DNA from: Microdochium bolleyi
Taxonomy: Eukaryota; Ascomycota; Sordariomycetes; Xylariales; Microdochiaceae
NCBI GenBank assembly: GCA_001566295.1
Contig: KQ964248.1
Span: 2,542,001-2,606,000, forward strand
Length of the DNA stretch: 64,000 nt
Reading direction: 5' to 3'
A program made the position numbers and the translations under genes. Positions 1-11,491 of this stretch are shown here, one piece after another (position 1 is the stretch's first letter; every line of letters starts with the position of its first letter). The notes below the pieces were generated by a model, which was given only the letters and a program-made list of their open reading frames with translations, had not been told where the DNA came from and did no database searches.

Positions 1-792
1 ATCGACGTGTTCGGAGTCTCCTAAACCGAGTCACCGGCAGTCAAGGTTAGACCATCAGGTGAACGATCCAGAATAGCCTATTGAGCGGTTCGGTTTCGTC
101 GGAACTACAGGCCACACAGCAGAGCTGCGCGCCCTCTGATCATACCTAAGGTACATATACTACCCCTCCAAAATATTACAAGCGAATAATGGAAGGAGGG
201 AGGCTGGGGGGGGGGGGGGGGGGGGGGGTGAGAACGACTGCCGCATTCCGCAGCTTACACAATTCGGCATCACCGCTGCCGGAGGTCATCATCCGACAGG
301 GCTGAAGATAAAACTGCCGAACAAGGGGTGCAGAGAACCGGGCTTCCACGACTGACAGGGTCCCGAGACCGGGCGGGCTGCCAGCACGGCCAAAAACAAG
401 GTAATCAAGGTTTAGGCCAATAGGATAAGTCCGGCCGTCTGCTCTTTGTCCCCTCGTCCAGGACCTCTAAGGGCACGATGGGACTTTTGTTCAGCTTTTG
501 GCCCCCATGCAGTAGAGGTGGCTTGCAGATCTGCATGCAACTGGGGGTGTGTCCGCCAGACAAACAAGGGTCGTGCAGGTTTCTTGATCACATCAAGCAT
601 GTCCGGTGGGCGGAGGCGGAGGGCCATCAGATATAGCCTGCCTGCTCCCATCCGGAGGCCCTGCGGATCGTTGGATCTTGGCGTCCTCAAAAATGTAACT
701 GTGGCCGACCATATCGAACACGAGCAGTCGGGCCAAGCTTCATACCCCGAGTCGAGCCTTGCATCACCTCAGTCATCTACCAGCACATCATT
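1..792. other. Intergenic, no gene supported
   Basis: I see no coding region with family motifs or a sensible intron structure here. Open frames at 412-690 (minus) and 446-1048 (plus) are low-complexity translations that overlap the upstream flank of the lectin-like gene. The one distinct feature is the G homopolymer listed separately. Confidence 0.5.
206..228 (+). repeat. Poly-G tract, 23 bases
   Basis: An uninterrupted run of 23 G. Such a run can form G-quadruplex structure and is unstable in replication and in sequencing, so its exact length is doubtful. It lies about 560 bp upstream of the lectin-like gene start. Confidence 0.95.
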
Positions 793-2426
793 ATGGATCA
801 TCGCCTGGTGCGGTTTCTGGCCTTTTGGGCCTCGGTATGGTGGTTATTCGCCGGCTCCGCACGGGCGGGTGCTGTCACGGTCTGGAAGCCTGTCCCGTTC
901 GCTCCTCAAGTCGTCGTGCAGGACGACGCCTCGGGCCGGTTTTTCTACAGCCAGTGCAACAGTAATGGGACAACCATTTTTGCCAACAATGTCACGTATG
1001 CTCTCGACATCGATAAGAAGCTGCTCCCGAGGAGGAATACCCGGCTAGCTAGCGTTGGCTGGTCGGCAGACGGCGACTGGGTGAGCTTGTTCTTGTCTTC
1101 ATCGTATTGGTGTCTAAGGCTGACTGATTCGAATCCAGGGCGCAATCCAGTACCAGACCAACGCGGGCGACATCGTGCACAGTCTCTGGCTGTGCAATGT
1201 CACGGGCCAGCTCGTCTCCCAAGGCCAGTGGATCGTGTCAAACGTAGCCCCCTCGGTGCATGGGGACACTGGCCTGGCGTCAGTCATTCTGGGCCGGAAC
1301 GCTGGTTTCCGCATATACTACCAGGACGAGGACAACTCGACTTGTGCTCTGAGCTATAGTGTGATCCAGGGCAATTGGAAGTATGAGGGCGTCATCTCCC
1401 ACGACGGCGCCCAAGGCTCTGCCTTCAGCGCGGCATGGACGACGCCGGAGAAGATACACATTGCCAGATCGAGAGGCGCCGAAACCATCGAGGTCGCAAG
1501 GCTTCACAACAATGAGACCTGGAACCTGAGTGAGTCCATCCGTGTGGAGAGGTTGGTGCAAGTGCTGTGAACTGATCAACAAGCTAGGCACATTCCCTAC
1601 GCCGCTCAAGAACGTCTCCAACACTCCAACACTTTCCCCGTCCGGGCCGTCCGACTCGACGAACGCGACTGATATCGCGCTCAATACCACTGGTGCCGCG
1701 CCTTGGAAGCTCGATGCATGGGACGGCAAGGCTTCGGCCATGGGGTACACGATTGACAACCGCACAGAAGGTGGCGTCGCGAGCATCTTCTACATCGGCA
1801 CAGATGCCAGGTTACATCAGGTAGAAGAGATCGCGGGGGGCTGGCAGAAGGTTGCGGACCAGAACACCTCTTTCTGGCCTGTCGCGGATAGCGGGAACAG
1901 CGACTTCGGCTCGACCTACGATAACAAGACTGGCGAGGTGTGGCTCTACTACCTGAGCGGCAGGAACATGATCGCTGCTTACCGCTCAGCTGATCGCCAG
2001 TGGCATCCTGCCAGGATCTTGGACAAGTCCAACGCAACCGTGGCTGGCCCAACCCCGCAGGACGCCGCGAGCGGAGGACTGACGACTCAAGCCAAGATTG
2101 GTCTTGGTGCTGGCATCGGGCTCGGAGCTGTGGCTATCATCGGCCTTGCGGTATTTGTGATGGTGCTCCGCAGGCGCCGGGCTCGACGTGATGCCGAGAA
2201 GTGGCAGGAGCAGCGACCGACATCGCAGAAGGCGACCTCGGAGCCCAGCAGCGCACACTCACCAGTGTCGACGACACACGAAGGCAGCTGGCCACGATAC
2301 TCGAATAGCTCGGCATCACGGAATGCGGGGGCTTGGACTGCAGAGGCACACTCCCAGCCCGTGCACGAGCTCGAGGAGCAAGTCCGGCCACAAGAGCTGA
2401 TGGTGGAGGTTCAGACAAAGCGTTGA
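793..2426 (+). CDS. Membrane-anchored lectin-like surface protein
   Basis: Three exons (793-1080, 1139-1529, 1588-2426) give 505 residues. Both introns are GT-AG and 58 bp, and the joins keep frame. Residues 1-25 look like a signal peptide. Residues 26 to about 385 form a Trp/Gly-rich extracellular part with repeated short units such as GVASIFYIGTDARLHQVEE, many N-x-S/T sites, and a look resembling fungal fucose-specific-lectin beta-propellers. Residues 397-420 are one hydrophobic helix followed by RRRRARR. The tail to 505 is polar and probably disordered. The likely role is a cell-surface carbohydrate-binding protein. The lectin assignment rests on repeat appearance and architecture, not on a binding residue I can point to. 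The layout (signal, ectodomain, one helix, disordered tail) is the same as in the four 12-cysteine proteins further right, but the ectodomains are unrelated by eye. Confidence 0.82.
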
Positions 2427-3179
2427 GGTGGCTCGCTGGGCGATGAAGGCTGCAGGTGGCTCCGGCTTGCTGTCTGCAGATTGGGCGATGTTGAATTCCC
2501 GTGGAAGGGTCTTTTCCCAGCGTTTTCTGTTTCACTGGCGCCGAGGGCATCTCGTGGATCATCTTGGGGCCACAATTAGTTCATGTGTATACGACTAAGA
2601 ATATGAATGTCACGACTAATAACGAAGCATGCTCTCAGTCTTGAAGCCGTTCATGAGCCGAACTGTATCAGGTTCAAGTACCTGTGGCTTCTCAAGCTTG
2701 CAAAGGGTCCAAGGTCGATAGTGCCTGCTCACGTATGCGCATGAACAAGTAAGAGATATCGATGACGCAGCAACCACAGGTGAGGTTAGCGGCAGAGGCA
2801 GTTCCACTATTGCGGCGCTCCCATTAGCGCTCCCAGGCAAAGAGCAAACCCCGAAGTCCCTCTAACATCCCGGCCCCACCACAGCTTCCTCCGCCAGAGC
2901 TTTCCTCATCGAACGACATTTCCCAAGCAACAACAGAACCTGAATTTTCAAGAGAAACGACCTGGAACACAGCCAATTGGCTGTTGACCAGATCTCCCAG
3001 TACGCCAATTGACCCTGGGAGCCCTCGCCGCTGGGCGTTCCCGAGCGCCAAGTTTGGACTGGTCGTCTCCGCACCTGTCCGGAGCACAAGCACGTGCTTC
3101 CCACCCCCGAACGGACCAGTACCTTGCGACAAGGAACGATCTACTCTATCCCTCGGACCAGCAACAGGCCGAGCCAGCA
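2427..3179. other. Intergenic, no gene supported
   Basis: This holds the 3' flank of the lectin-like gene and the promoter side of the small conserved gene at 3180. An open frame on the minus strand (2824-3180) has no recognisable motif and overlaps the likely 5' leader of that gene. Confidence 0.5.
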
Positions 3180-3645
3180 ATGGGTGCTCTCGACTCGAAA
3201 GAGATCGAGCTGGCGCAGTGGGAAGCAGCCAGGGGTGCAGGCTACGGCGCGCTGAAGTGGGGAGCTTTCTCGGCCGCGTGCGGCGGGCTCGGGTATGCCT
3301 TCTCCCCGGTTTACCGCGGTCTCACTATCCAGTTCAAGGTGTAAGTACATGGTTCTCCTACTAGACATATCCCCTTTTCAGTTACCAGGAGAACGACTTT
3401 CTGACAGCCAGATCGTTAGCTACTTGCAAATGTCCGGCATGATCCTGGGGAGCATGATAGAGGCGGACGCGAGGATGCGGCGGTACGAGCAGCAGGTCCG
3501 GATCCAACGGAGGTTAGCCCGGGACCGGGCCGAGTGGGAGAGGTTCACGCGCGAGTTTGGCGAGGACGACGCTGATCTCCTGCCGCCGTCGCTTGCGAGG
3601 CAGCGGACGCCGCCGCCAGGGGAAGGCTCGTCCTCGAAGAAGTGA
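3180..3645 (+). CDS. Small conserved fungal protein, function unknown
   Basis: Two exons (3180-3340, 3420-3645) encode 128 residues. The 79-bp intron uses GTAAGT, a CTGAC branch site and an acceptor at 3418-3419. I chose this acceptor because it joins ...TIQFKV to YLQMSGMILGSMIEADARM, a junction I recall as conserved in this fungal family; the earlier acceptor at 3380-3381 shifts frame and soon stops. Residues 20-45 are moderately hydrophobic (GYGALKWGAFSAACGGLGYA). The rest is Arg/Glu-rich and probably helical (residues about 65-100), with a Pro/Ser/Lys tail. It is possibly a small membrane-associated organelle protein, but no function is known to me. The frame stays open upstream of 3180 to about 3009, so a longer N-terminus cannot be excluded. 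Its 3' end faces rfc4, 235 bp away. Confidence 0.75.
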
Positions 3646-3880
3646 AAGTAGGAAGAGCACCTAACATGTACTCCATTGTAGGAATAGGCTGTAACACATT
3701 TTGCACTCCCTGTCTAACTGTTGTGCCTGTAACAAGTCCTCCGTCCTTATCGTGGCTCTCGATATCTGTTCTTTTGAAAGTTCCCCTTGATCAAACGCCA
3801 TGCAATGCCATTGAAAACCAGCAGTAGTCTGCTCCTCCCCGTCCTTGAACCTGAACCGAAGCCCGGAGCCGATGCTCCTC

Positions 3881-5042
3881 TCACGCCTTGGTCTCGAACT
3901 TCTTTGGGTCCATGTTGATCTTGCACAGCCTCGCGACGCATCCGCTCAGCTGCAGCAATGTCTGCACGCCCTCGAGGATCTTCATGTGCGTGAAGCCGAT
4001 CTCCTTGATGAATTCGAGCTTCGAGTGCTCGCTGAGCGTGGGCATGGTCTTGGTCACCCTGAACATGGTGCTAATAATGTCATGGCTCGAGTAACCGAGA
4101 TCCCACAGCTCGCGCAGCGTGTCGAGCGCGCTCTCGACGTTGCCCTCGTAGCACGCCTTGAGCATGGCCTGCACCTTGATCGGGTGCGGGCTGTCGACCA
4201 CCTTGAACACGTTGTCGCCGCTCACGAACCCGAAGCCCGCGTGCGTGCTCTGCAGGTTGTTGATGGCCTGCCGCATGTCGCCCTCGGCGCTGAACACGAG
4301 CGCGGCCAGCCCGTCGTCGCTGTACTGCACCTGCTCCGCCTCGATGATCTGCACGAGCCGCTTCACCACCTGCGCGTCCGTGAGCCGCGCGTACCGCAGG
4401 ATCGCGCAGCGCGACTGCAGCGGCTCGATAATCTTGTTGGACTGGTTGCACGCGAACGCGAAGCGCGTCGTGTTGGAGTAGATCTCCATCGTCCGCCGCA
4501 GGGCCTGCTGCGCGCCAGAGGTCATGCTGTCAGCCTCGTCGAGGATGACGAGCTTGTGCCGGCCGGCCGGCAGTGTGACTTTCTTCTGGGCGAACCCCTT
4601 GATACGATTCCGGACCACGTCGATACCGCGCTCGTCACTGGCGTTGAGCTCCAGGACTGCTTCCTTGTAGGCGTCGCCCAGTAGCTGTCTCGCCAGGCAC
4701 AGCACGCTTGTTGTCTTGCCGATTCCCGGCATGCCTGATATGATGACGTGCGGCATGTTGCCATCCTTGGCGATGATCTTGAGTCGCTCGATTGTTTCCG
4801 TGTTGCCGACGACGTCGTCGAGGAAGACTGGTCTGTACTTTTCGACCCTAAGAGGTGAGGCATACCAGCACGTCAGCAACAAGGTCTTATAGGACCCAGT
4901 ATGCCTTCTTCCGAGGGCAGGGCATACGAGCTTACCATGGCAGTTCATATGTGGGATTGCCATTCGTCGCTGCGCTCAGGGCTTTCTTGGCCGCCGAAGT
5001 CGAGGACTCGCCAGGCTCGTCTACTGCTTTGGCTGGTGGCAT
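3881..5042 (-). CDS. rfc4: Replication factor C subunit Rfc4 (human RFC2 type)
   Basis: Two exons (5042-4936 and 4847-3881) give 357 residues, the usual length. The 88-bp intron splits the Trp codon of ELPW|VEKYRP, a hallmark of small RFC subunits. It is an AAA+ ATPase of the pentameric clamp loader that places PCNA on primer-template DNA in the nucleus. Visible motifs are Walker A GMPGIGKTT (residues 74-82), Walker B LDEAD (138-142) and the SRC arginine-finger motif (181-183). The motif NASDERGIDVVRN and the long match to the yeast Rfc4 pattern, including AEGDMRQAINNLQST and DSPHPIKV, separate it from Rfc2, Rfc3 and Rfc5. The C-terminal collar domain follows after residue 240. The N-terminal 35 residues are Ala/Ser-rich and variable. 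No key residue is missing. argJ lies upstream on the same strand; there is no functional link. Confidence 0.97.
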
Positions 5043-5641
5043 GTTGACCTAGGCCTGTGCTGGAAGGTACCTTGTATCAAAACGTCGAGGCCGTTGATCG
5101 TGAGGTAAATGCCTTCGGCTGCAGTTTGACGTCGCACTTCGGATTGTCAGGGTATTTTGTCGGGTCATGAATCGGTGACGTGCAATTGAGGGCGGGAGAA
5201 CCCCATTAACGCGTGAAAGTTGGTGGAGGGGACCTTGACGCGTCGAGCTTGAGAGAACACTATGTGCCCTTTTCGGCTTAGCGCGCTGTGCGTGCTTGAC
5301 TTTCCCTGTGAGCCCCGCAGATCTTGGGACGAATTGTTGCCCAGGTAGATTTAGTTCTAGGTAGACCACAACCAATTGTGAGAATTCACGATAGTGCTTG
5401 TATTCACAGCTTCTGTAGTGGACAGTGGCGTCTAATCGTTGTATTTTGAATCTCCCGTGACTATGGAGATCAACTGCAGTACACATGATCCTTTTATTTC
5501 ACAAATATTACAAACTTCAGATAAGGTGTGTTCTTGAAATTGCTTAGGCATAGAGGTGCTATTCTATCATAATATTTGTGCGTCATATCCAAAAATGGAT
5601 CTGTCATCCTTCGGGGCAGCTTGGTATTGTCAGAAACCCTC
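5043..5641. other. Intergenic between rfc4 start and argJ end
   Basis: About 600 bp with the promoter of rfc4 and the 3' flank of argJ. The minus-strand open frame at 5049-5486 shows no motif. Nothing else is seen. Confidence 0.5.
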
Positions 5642-7180
5642 TCATGTCCGGTAGTCGCCGTTGATAGTGCTACAAATGCGCAAGTCAGTAAGCAGCCTGA
5701 AGATTCAGGATTGGCAAAGCAGTCAAGGCAGAGACTCACATGTACTCGTGGCTGTAGTCGCAAGTCCAGTACGTTGCCTCCTTGTCGCCTGTGCCCAGAC
5801 GGACGAGAATCTCGAGGTCCTCGTGCTCCAGGATCTCCGCGGCGCGGGCCTCGTCGACCATCTCCGGCTCGCCGTCGATCAGCAGCTTGAGCTCCTTGCT
5901 GCCATCGGCCGGCACGAACGAGACGTTCGTCTTCTCAGGCACGATGGCCTCGACCTCATTGACCGCCTGGCCAGGCTCCGAGATGAGCGAGTACCCTGTG
6001 GCGCACAGGATGCGGCCCCAGTTGGCGTCCTTGCCGTACAGAGCCGTCTTGACGAGCGGGGACCGGGCGATCGTGCTGGCGATCGTGCGGGCGGCCTCTT
6101 CGGACGCCGAGTCGACGACGCGGATCGTGACGAACTTGGTCGCGCCCTCGCCGTCGCGCACGATGAGCTTGGCGAGCTCGGTCGAGAAGTCGCTAACAAT
6201 GTCCTGGAACGCGGCAAAGTCCGGGGAGGACTCGGAGGCAATCGCCTCGCCGCCCGCGGCGCCGTTGGCGAGGAGCGCAACGGTGTCATTGGTCGACGTG
6301 TCGCCGTCGATGGTGATGCTGTTGAACGACTTGTCGACGGCCCGCTTGAGCAGCTGCGGCATGACGGTTGGCGAGACGGGGGCGTCGGTGGCCATGACGC
6401 CCAGCAGGGTGGCCATGTTGGGGTGGATCATGCCGGCGCCCTTGGTCATGCCGGCGATCCTGTACTCGATCGATGGTGAGGAGGGGAGGGTGAACGACTT
6501 GGAGATGAGTTTGGGGAAGGTGTCAGTGGTGCAGATTGCGGTCGCACACGACATCCAGTGCTTGTGGGAGTCGCCCAGGCCGCCGTGTGCTGTCGGGACA
6601 TTGCTGAGGATCTTTTGTATCGGTAATCTAGGCAGTCATTAGCAATATGGCCAGTGAATCATCATGAAAAACCTCCAACATACCGCTGGCCAATGACACC
6701 AGTGCTCATCACGATCGTAGCATCGCTCGCACCGAGGGACTTATCAGCCTCCTTGGCCATCGCCTCAGCATCCTCCAGTCCGCCCTTGCCTGTCACGGCA
6801 TTGGCACACCCAGAGTTGATGAGAACACCGCGGAGTCCTGCGTTGTTCTGCCTCTGCAACAGCGCCCTGCTGAACGTCACGGGGGCCGCCTGGAACTTGT
6901 TCTTGGTGAAGACGGCAGCGGCGGCGCAGGGCGTGTCCGACGTGATGAAAGCGAGGTCCGGCTTGGTCGTGTTGTTGGGCTTGACGCCCACGATGGTACC
7001 CGAGACCCGGAAGCCCTTGGGATAACTGCCCTCCGTGGGCACGTACTTTTTCTTCGCCGCGGGGATGCTTCCGGTCACCGGAGCCGAGTAGTGTCGCACG
7101 CCGGACCAGGTGGCAGTCCTCTTCGGCGCCCGCAGCATCAGGCGGGCGGGCATCTTGCTCATTGGCACACCAGAGGTCAT
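5642..7180 (-). CDS. argJ: Mitochondrial glutamate N-acetyltransferase (ArgJ)
   Basis: Three exons (7180-6684, 6627-5740, 5669-5642) give 470 residues. The last exon is only 28 nt and encodes the family's C-terminal TINGDYRT. The enzyme transfers the acetyl group from N-acetylornithine to glutamate, and may also use acetyl-CoA, closing the cyclic arginine pathway in the mitochondrial matrix. Residues 1-30 are basic and amphipathic (MPARLMLRAPKR), fitting a presequence. The precursor cleaves itself before Thr239 in KGAGMIHPNMATLLG, which is present, so alpha and beta chains should form. STGVIGQR, TALYGKDANWGRI and DGEGATKF are further family motifs. The start at 7180 is the first ATG in frame that gives a presequence; an in-frame ATG at 7249 would add 23 residues. 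No defect is seen. Confidence 0.96.
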
Positions 7181-10172
7181 ATTGCGAGCGCTGTCTTGGC
7201 GCAATCGATGAGGTTGGAAGCCCGGATGGCAGGTGTCGCGATTTACCAATGCTGAAGTGGTGCCTTTGTGACTGTGGTCAACCAGACCCAGAAAAGCAGA
7301 GGTCCACTTTTTCTGATGTCAAGCTGTATCAAAGGGCGTGACACAGGGCGGTCGCTTGTCAAATAAACCTGCGACGGCGACCTTGAGGATGCTAAGAAGA
7401 CCAATTGGACTTGATAATCCAATGGAAACAGAAGCTTGCATGAACATGGCAAATGTGTACAATGGACAACGTGGTCATCGGCTCTCATATCGACGACGGA
7501 TCTGCGCACATTTAGTGTCCGAAAATCGGCGGGGCAGGAGTTGTCAGTCAGAGCTATCAATCGTTCCTTGCAACATCAGCTCCCTCTCATGGGACGCAGA
7601 GCACAGACTTTCTCTTGCTTGTCGTTCAGTGAAAGAAGAGTCACAAAAATCGGAGCTTCAACCTTCACTCCATGATCGTGCCACGCCGTCCCCGTCTCCG
7701 GTGAACGACTGGACAATAATAATGCTTTCGGCCCATTAAAACACAGGCTTCTTGTCAATGGCGATTAAAAGCATTCATACATTCTCAATAGGACCAAATT
7801 AACTCTGTGGCATTCCACTATCATTAACGCTTACCTTTCTCATGGAGGGCAATAATCTTTCGACGCTGGACCCATCGCTCTTCCCCGTTGCCAGATTCAG
7901 AGCTGAGCGATGGAAGGTGGCAAAACATTTCGAGCCGCAATGCCCGTCGACGTCAACTTATTCCGGCACCATCTTCCCAGCAGCATCAACTGCCGACCCT
8001 CCTCAGCCAGGTTTGACACCGCACCTTCAGCCTAGGCCTAGATGGCTACTTAAAAGCCTGACTCCAAGCAACTACGCCGAGAACATCGCCGAAACTCCCC
8101 AAGCTCCCCCCTTGAAATCTATGGTTGTTCAGGCACGCAGGGACGGGCCGATTGCATTGTGAACGTGGCTTGCGGCCTCCTCACGGTCGCGATCTGCACG
8201 CCGCAGCACTTGGTGTTTCATGGGAGAAATGTGTGTCCCCCATGCATAACTCAATGCCCTCAAGGTAGGGGAAGATGCCGCGAGTCTTTCCGGAGTCATC
8301 CCAGCGTTGAACAGTTACCAACATTACCTGGAATAAGTCTTCCAATGATCAACATGGAGAAAGCGAGCGGTGTGATGTGAAGCTGGAAAGTCTGCTGGCT
8401 GCGTAGAGTTGTGGCTTTGAAGAACATTCTTTTTTCTTCTTCATGTGACGCCAGGTGTGAGGCCATCAGAGGCTTGTATATCACAGCAGAAAATCATTCT
8501 GAGTCCGAAGATACTGAACCTCGGCTGGGCGGACGGAGTAGCCTTCGATCTTGGTCTAATGCAGCGGAACTCGGGAACACGCAACACCTCTGGTGAGGGT
8601 TCATCACCTCGACACACGCGACATCTTCATGCAGACACTTTGGAAGGTTTGAGCCACCGACGCCGGCCAGCCAGTGCTGCCACCGAGAGTCTACTCCCAA
8701 GCTTGAAGCGTCGGGAACGGATTCCGCTACCTTGTTATCAGAGGCTCACAGCTAGAAAGCCTACTAGAAGGATTGAAACTTATCACAGACTGGCCTCGCC
8801 AGCGTGTGACCTTAGTTCCATCGCAAGAGGCTTAACCTTCCCCATCTTTTCGCTTAAGCACCCCAAGAGCTTACCGCCCACGTTTTTGGCCCCGTCCATA
8901 CGCACGATTGACAGACAAGGCTCGCCGCCACAGACCGAGAATGCCGCCGCTCGGCGTCGGCCTCGCGAGAAACTCCGCGCCCATGACGCCCCTGTCTACG
9001 ACAAGATCCCTCCCACGTGGGTTGATTGCCCCCAAAAGAGAGAGACCAAAGGCACAGGGCATCCACACGACCGACTACTGCCAAAGGGGGCTGGCTATCA
9101 CGTGCTGCTGTTCGGTACCAGAACGGCATCTCGAGGCTAGACAAGGCTCGAGCTGGCGCTTCACTCATTGTGAAGACAAAATAAGGGATAGAGCGGGAGG
9201 GAGAGCCGCTCGGCGCGGCCGTTCTTCGGACGCCGCGCGATGTGCCAGTCGTCCCGGCTGCCCGTTTCCAATGACACCCTACCCAGCTGCGACAGGGGTC
9301 GTGCGCTTCAAGAAGTCACAATGGATGCACCGTCGTCAAACAAACTCCGCCTTCCCACTCCGCCCGTTGACGATCGCCCGCCGTCGTAGTGATGAAGGGA
9401 AGTCCTGATAGGCTGACGGTTGGCACAACGAGAAGATGGAGAACATGAAAAGCTTGGATGCTGAAACCCCAAAGGCCCCCCCGGTCGTCGACCTCCGTTC
9501 GCCCTTTGGCCTAGTCGCGATTCAAACAAAGTCAACCCGCCCTCGCCCGCATAGATCGGGTTTGACAAGGGGACGTTCCCCACACTGCGAAAAGAACCGA
9601 TCCGGGTCCTTCCCCATGGGGATATGCCGAGATGCCATTCGTGTCTGTGTCATTCAGAGTGGTTTCTGCACACCACACCCCCGCGATCTTGACTTGTAAA
9701 ACTGCCGAGAGTGCGGCCGGCGTGGGGCGCCGTCTTCTTGCCGCCGTTTGAGCTTCTGCTGGTCATTTCGACAACGGGTGCTCACATGACGCCCCGACGA
9801 CAACAAAGTAGCGTTGAGACCTTGCCTGATACTTCGCTCAGTTGCGGTGGTGGAGTTGCAGGTCCCGCAGCAGGCATTGCTGGTGCCAAACAAGGGAAGG
9901 TCGATCAATTTAGAGTCGGCATCATGTCGGTGATGATCAGGACTGGAGAGAAATTTCTGTCGGGCAGAAATGCCAGGCAGGCTTCAGCTCGGGCACGTCG
10001 TCCTTGCCATCGTCATACGATGCCTCTTTCCGGCCTGTCATGATATCCGGAGCAAGCCGCTGTCATCCGTCTATATAAGTCGAAGCAGAGAACACATGAG
10101 CTTGCATTCGGGACCTCTAACGCAAGCTCCAACATCGATCTCGGACCAATCTTCACACATACGCAATCAACC
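7181..10172. other. Gene-poor stretch, nothing supported
   Basis: About 3 kb. Open frames such as 8445-9140 (plus) and 8908-9408 (plus) lack motifs, starts in good context and believable introns. There are no terminal repeats or transposase motifs. The right end is the promoter of the AA13 gene. Confidence 0.5.
10072..10078 (+). promoter_or_regulatory. TATA box of the AA13 gene
   Basis: TATATAA stands 95 bp upstream of the ATG at 10173. This spacing allows a short leader of about 65 bases, as is usual for regulated secreted-enzyme genes in fungi. Confidence 0.6.
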
Positions 10173-11491
10173 ATGTTGTACACTGCCAGCAGTTTCGCCC
10201 TGCTCGGGCTCGCCAGTCTTGCTGACGCGCATGGCTATTTGACCATCCCTAAGAGTCGTGTCGCACTTGGCTTCGAGGTAAGGAGATCCGATCAGAGACG
10301 AGGTGCTATTGTGCGGCCGACAGGAGCTGACATGATGGTCCTTTGACAGGCCGGCACCGACACTTGCCCAGAGTGCACTATCCAGGAGCCAGTGAACGCC
10401 TGGCCTAACCTGACAGAGGCTCTCGTCGGGCGCAACGGACCCTGCGGCTACAATGCCCGCGTCGGCGTCGACTACAACCAGCCTGGCAAGTCTTGGGGTT
10501 CTCAGCCCGTGGCAACGTACAAGGCCGGCGACGTGATCGATGTCCAGTGGTGTGTCGACAACAACGGCGACCATGGTGGCATGTTTTCCTACCGTATCTG
10601 CCAGGACCAGGCCCTGGTCAACAAGTTCTTGACGCCTGGGTACCTGCCCACCGACGCAGAGAAGCAGGCGGCAGAGGCGTGCTTCGAGAACGGTGTGCTC
10701 GACTGCACCGACGTGACGGGCCAGACTTGTGGATACAACCCTGATTGCCAGCCGGGACAGCCATGCTACAGGAATGACTGGTTCACCTGCAACAAGTTCC
10801 AGGCCGATTCAAGACGCGGCTGTCAAGGTGATTCGCTCCCCATACGAGCTCGATAGTGGCCAGGAGTGTTAAAAGACTGACCTGTAACTTGCTTCCAGGT
10901 GTCGACGGAGCTGCGCTTGGTTCCTGCAAGACCACCATCGCAGGAGGCTACACGGTCTCCAAGAAGGTCAAGATCCCCAACTACGTGTCCGACCACACAC
11001 TGCTTTCTTTCCGCTGGAACAGCTTCCAGACGGCCCAGATCTACGTCAACTGCGCCGACATTCGTATCGTCGGAAGCGGTGGAAGCAGTCCAAACCCGCC
11101 AGCGTCCTCGAGCACCGCCGCAACCACGACGACTGCCAGGACGAGCACCACGAGCGCAAACCCGAGCTGCACACCGGCTGCCACCGTGGCCGTGACCTTC
11201 AACGAGCTTGTTACCACCAGCGTCGGCCAGACGATCAAGGTCGTCGGCTCGATCCCTGAGCTCGGCAGCTGGAACGTGGCCTCGGCGCCTGCGCTGTCGG
11301 CATCGCAGTACACGAGCAGCAGCCCCAAGTGGAGCGCGACTCTCAACTTGCCAGCGGGCACTACGTTCCAGTACAAGTTTGTCAACGTGGCGTCCAACGG
11401 CGCGGCGACCTGGGAGAGCGACCCGAACCGTTCGTACACGGTGCCGACTGGGTGCAGCAAGACTGCCGTGGTGGATGCCAAATGGAAATGA
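10173..11491 (+). CDS. AA13 starch-active LPMO with CBM20
   Basis: Three exons (10173-10277, 10350-10827, 10899-11491) encode 391 residues. A 19-residue signal peptide ends at ADA, leaving His20 as the N-terminus of the mature enzyme (HGYLTIP). AA13 enzymes are secreted copper monooxygenases that cut starch oxidatively. The histidine brace is complete: His20 and His110 in NNGDHGGMFSYRICQD, with axial Tyr243 in QTAQIYVNC. In mature numbering these are 1, 91 and 224, as in the characterised Aspergillus AA13. The catalytic domain is Cys-rich and ends near residue 252. A Ser/Thr/Ala linker (about 255-285) leads to a CBM20 starch-binding module (286-391) with GSIPELGSWN and FQYKFVNV. The first intron lies just after the signal and N-terminal strand. 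I see no defect. No amylase gene is next to it in this window. Confidence 0.96.

Noticed and set aside
3341..3381. Shorter intron with acceptor TTTTCAG in the small conserved gene
   Set aside because: It shifts frame and stops within 20 codons; the acceptor at 3418-3419 restores the conserved reading.
3845..4684. 279-codon open frame on the plus strand
   Set aside because: Antisense shadow of rfc4. Its length comes from GC-rich codon structure on the other strand and it shows no motif of its own.
5661..6642. Two long plus-strand open frames (272 and 286 codons)
   Set aside because: Both lie opposite argJ exon 2, which has clear family motifs; the plus-strand translations are low-complexity shadows.
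8445..9140. 231-codon plus-strand open frame in a gene gap
   Set aside because: No recognisable motif, no good start context, Arg/Pro/Ser-rich like chance GC-rich reading.
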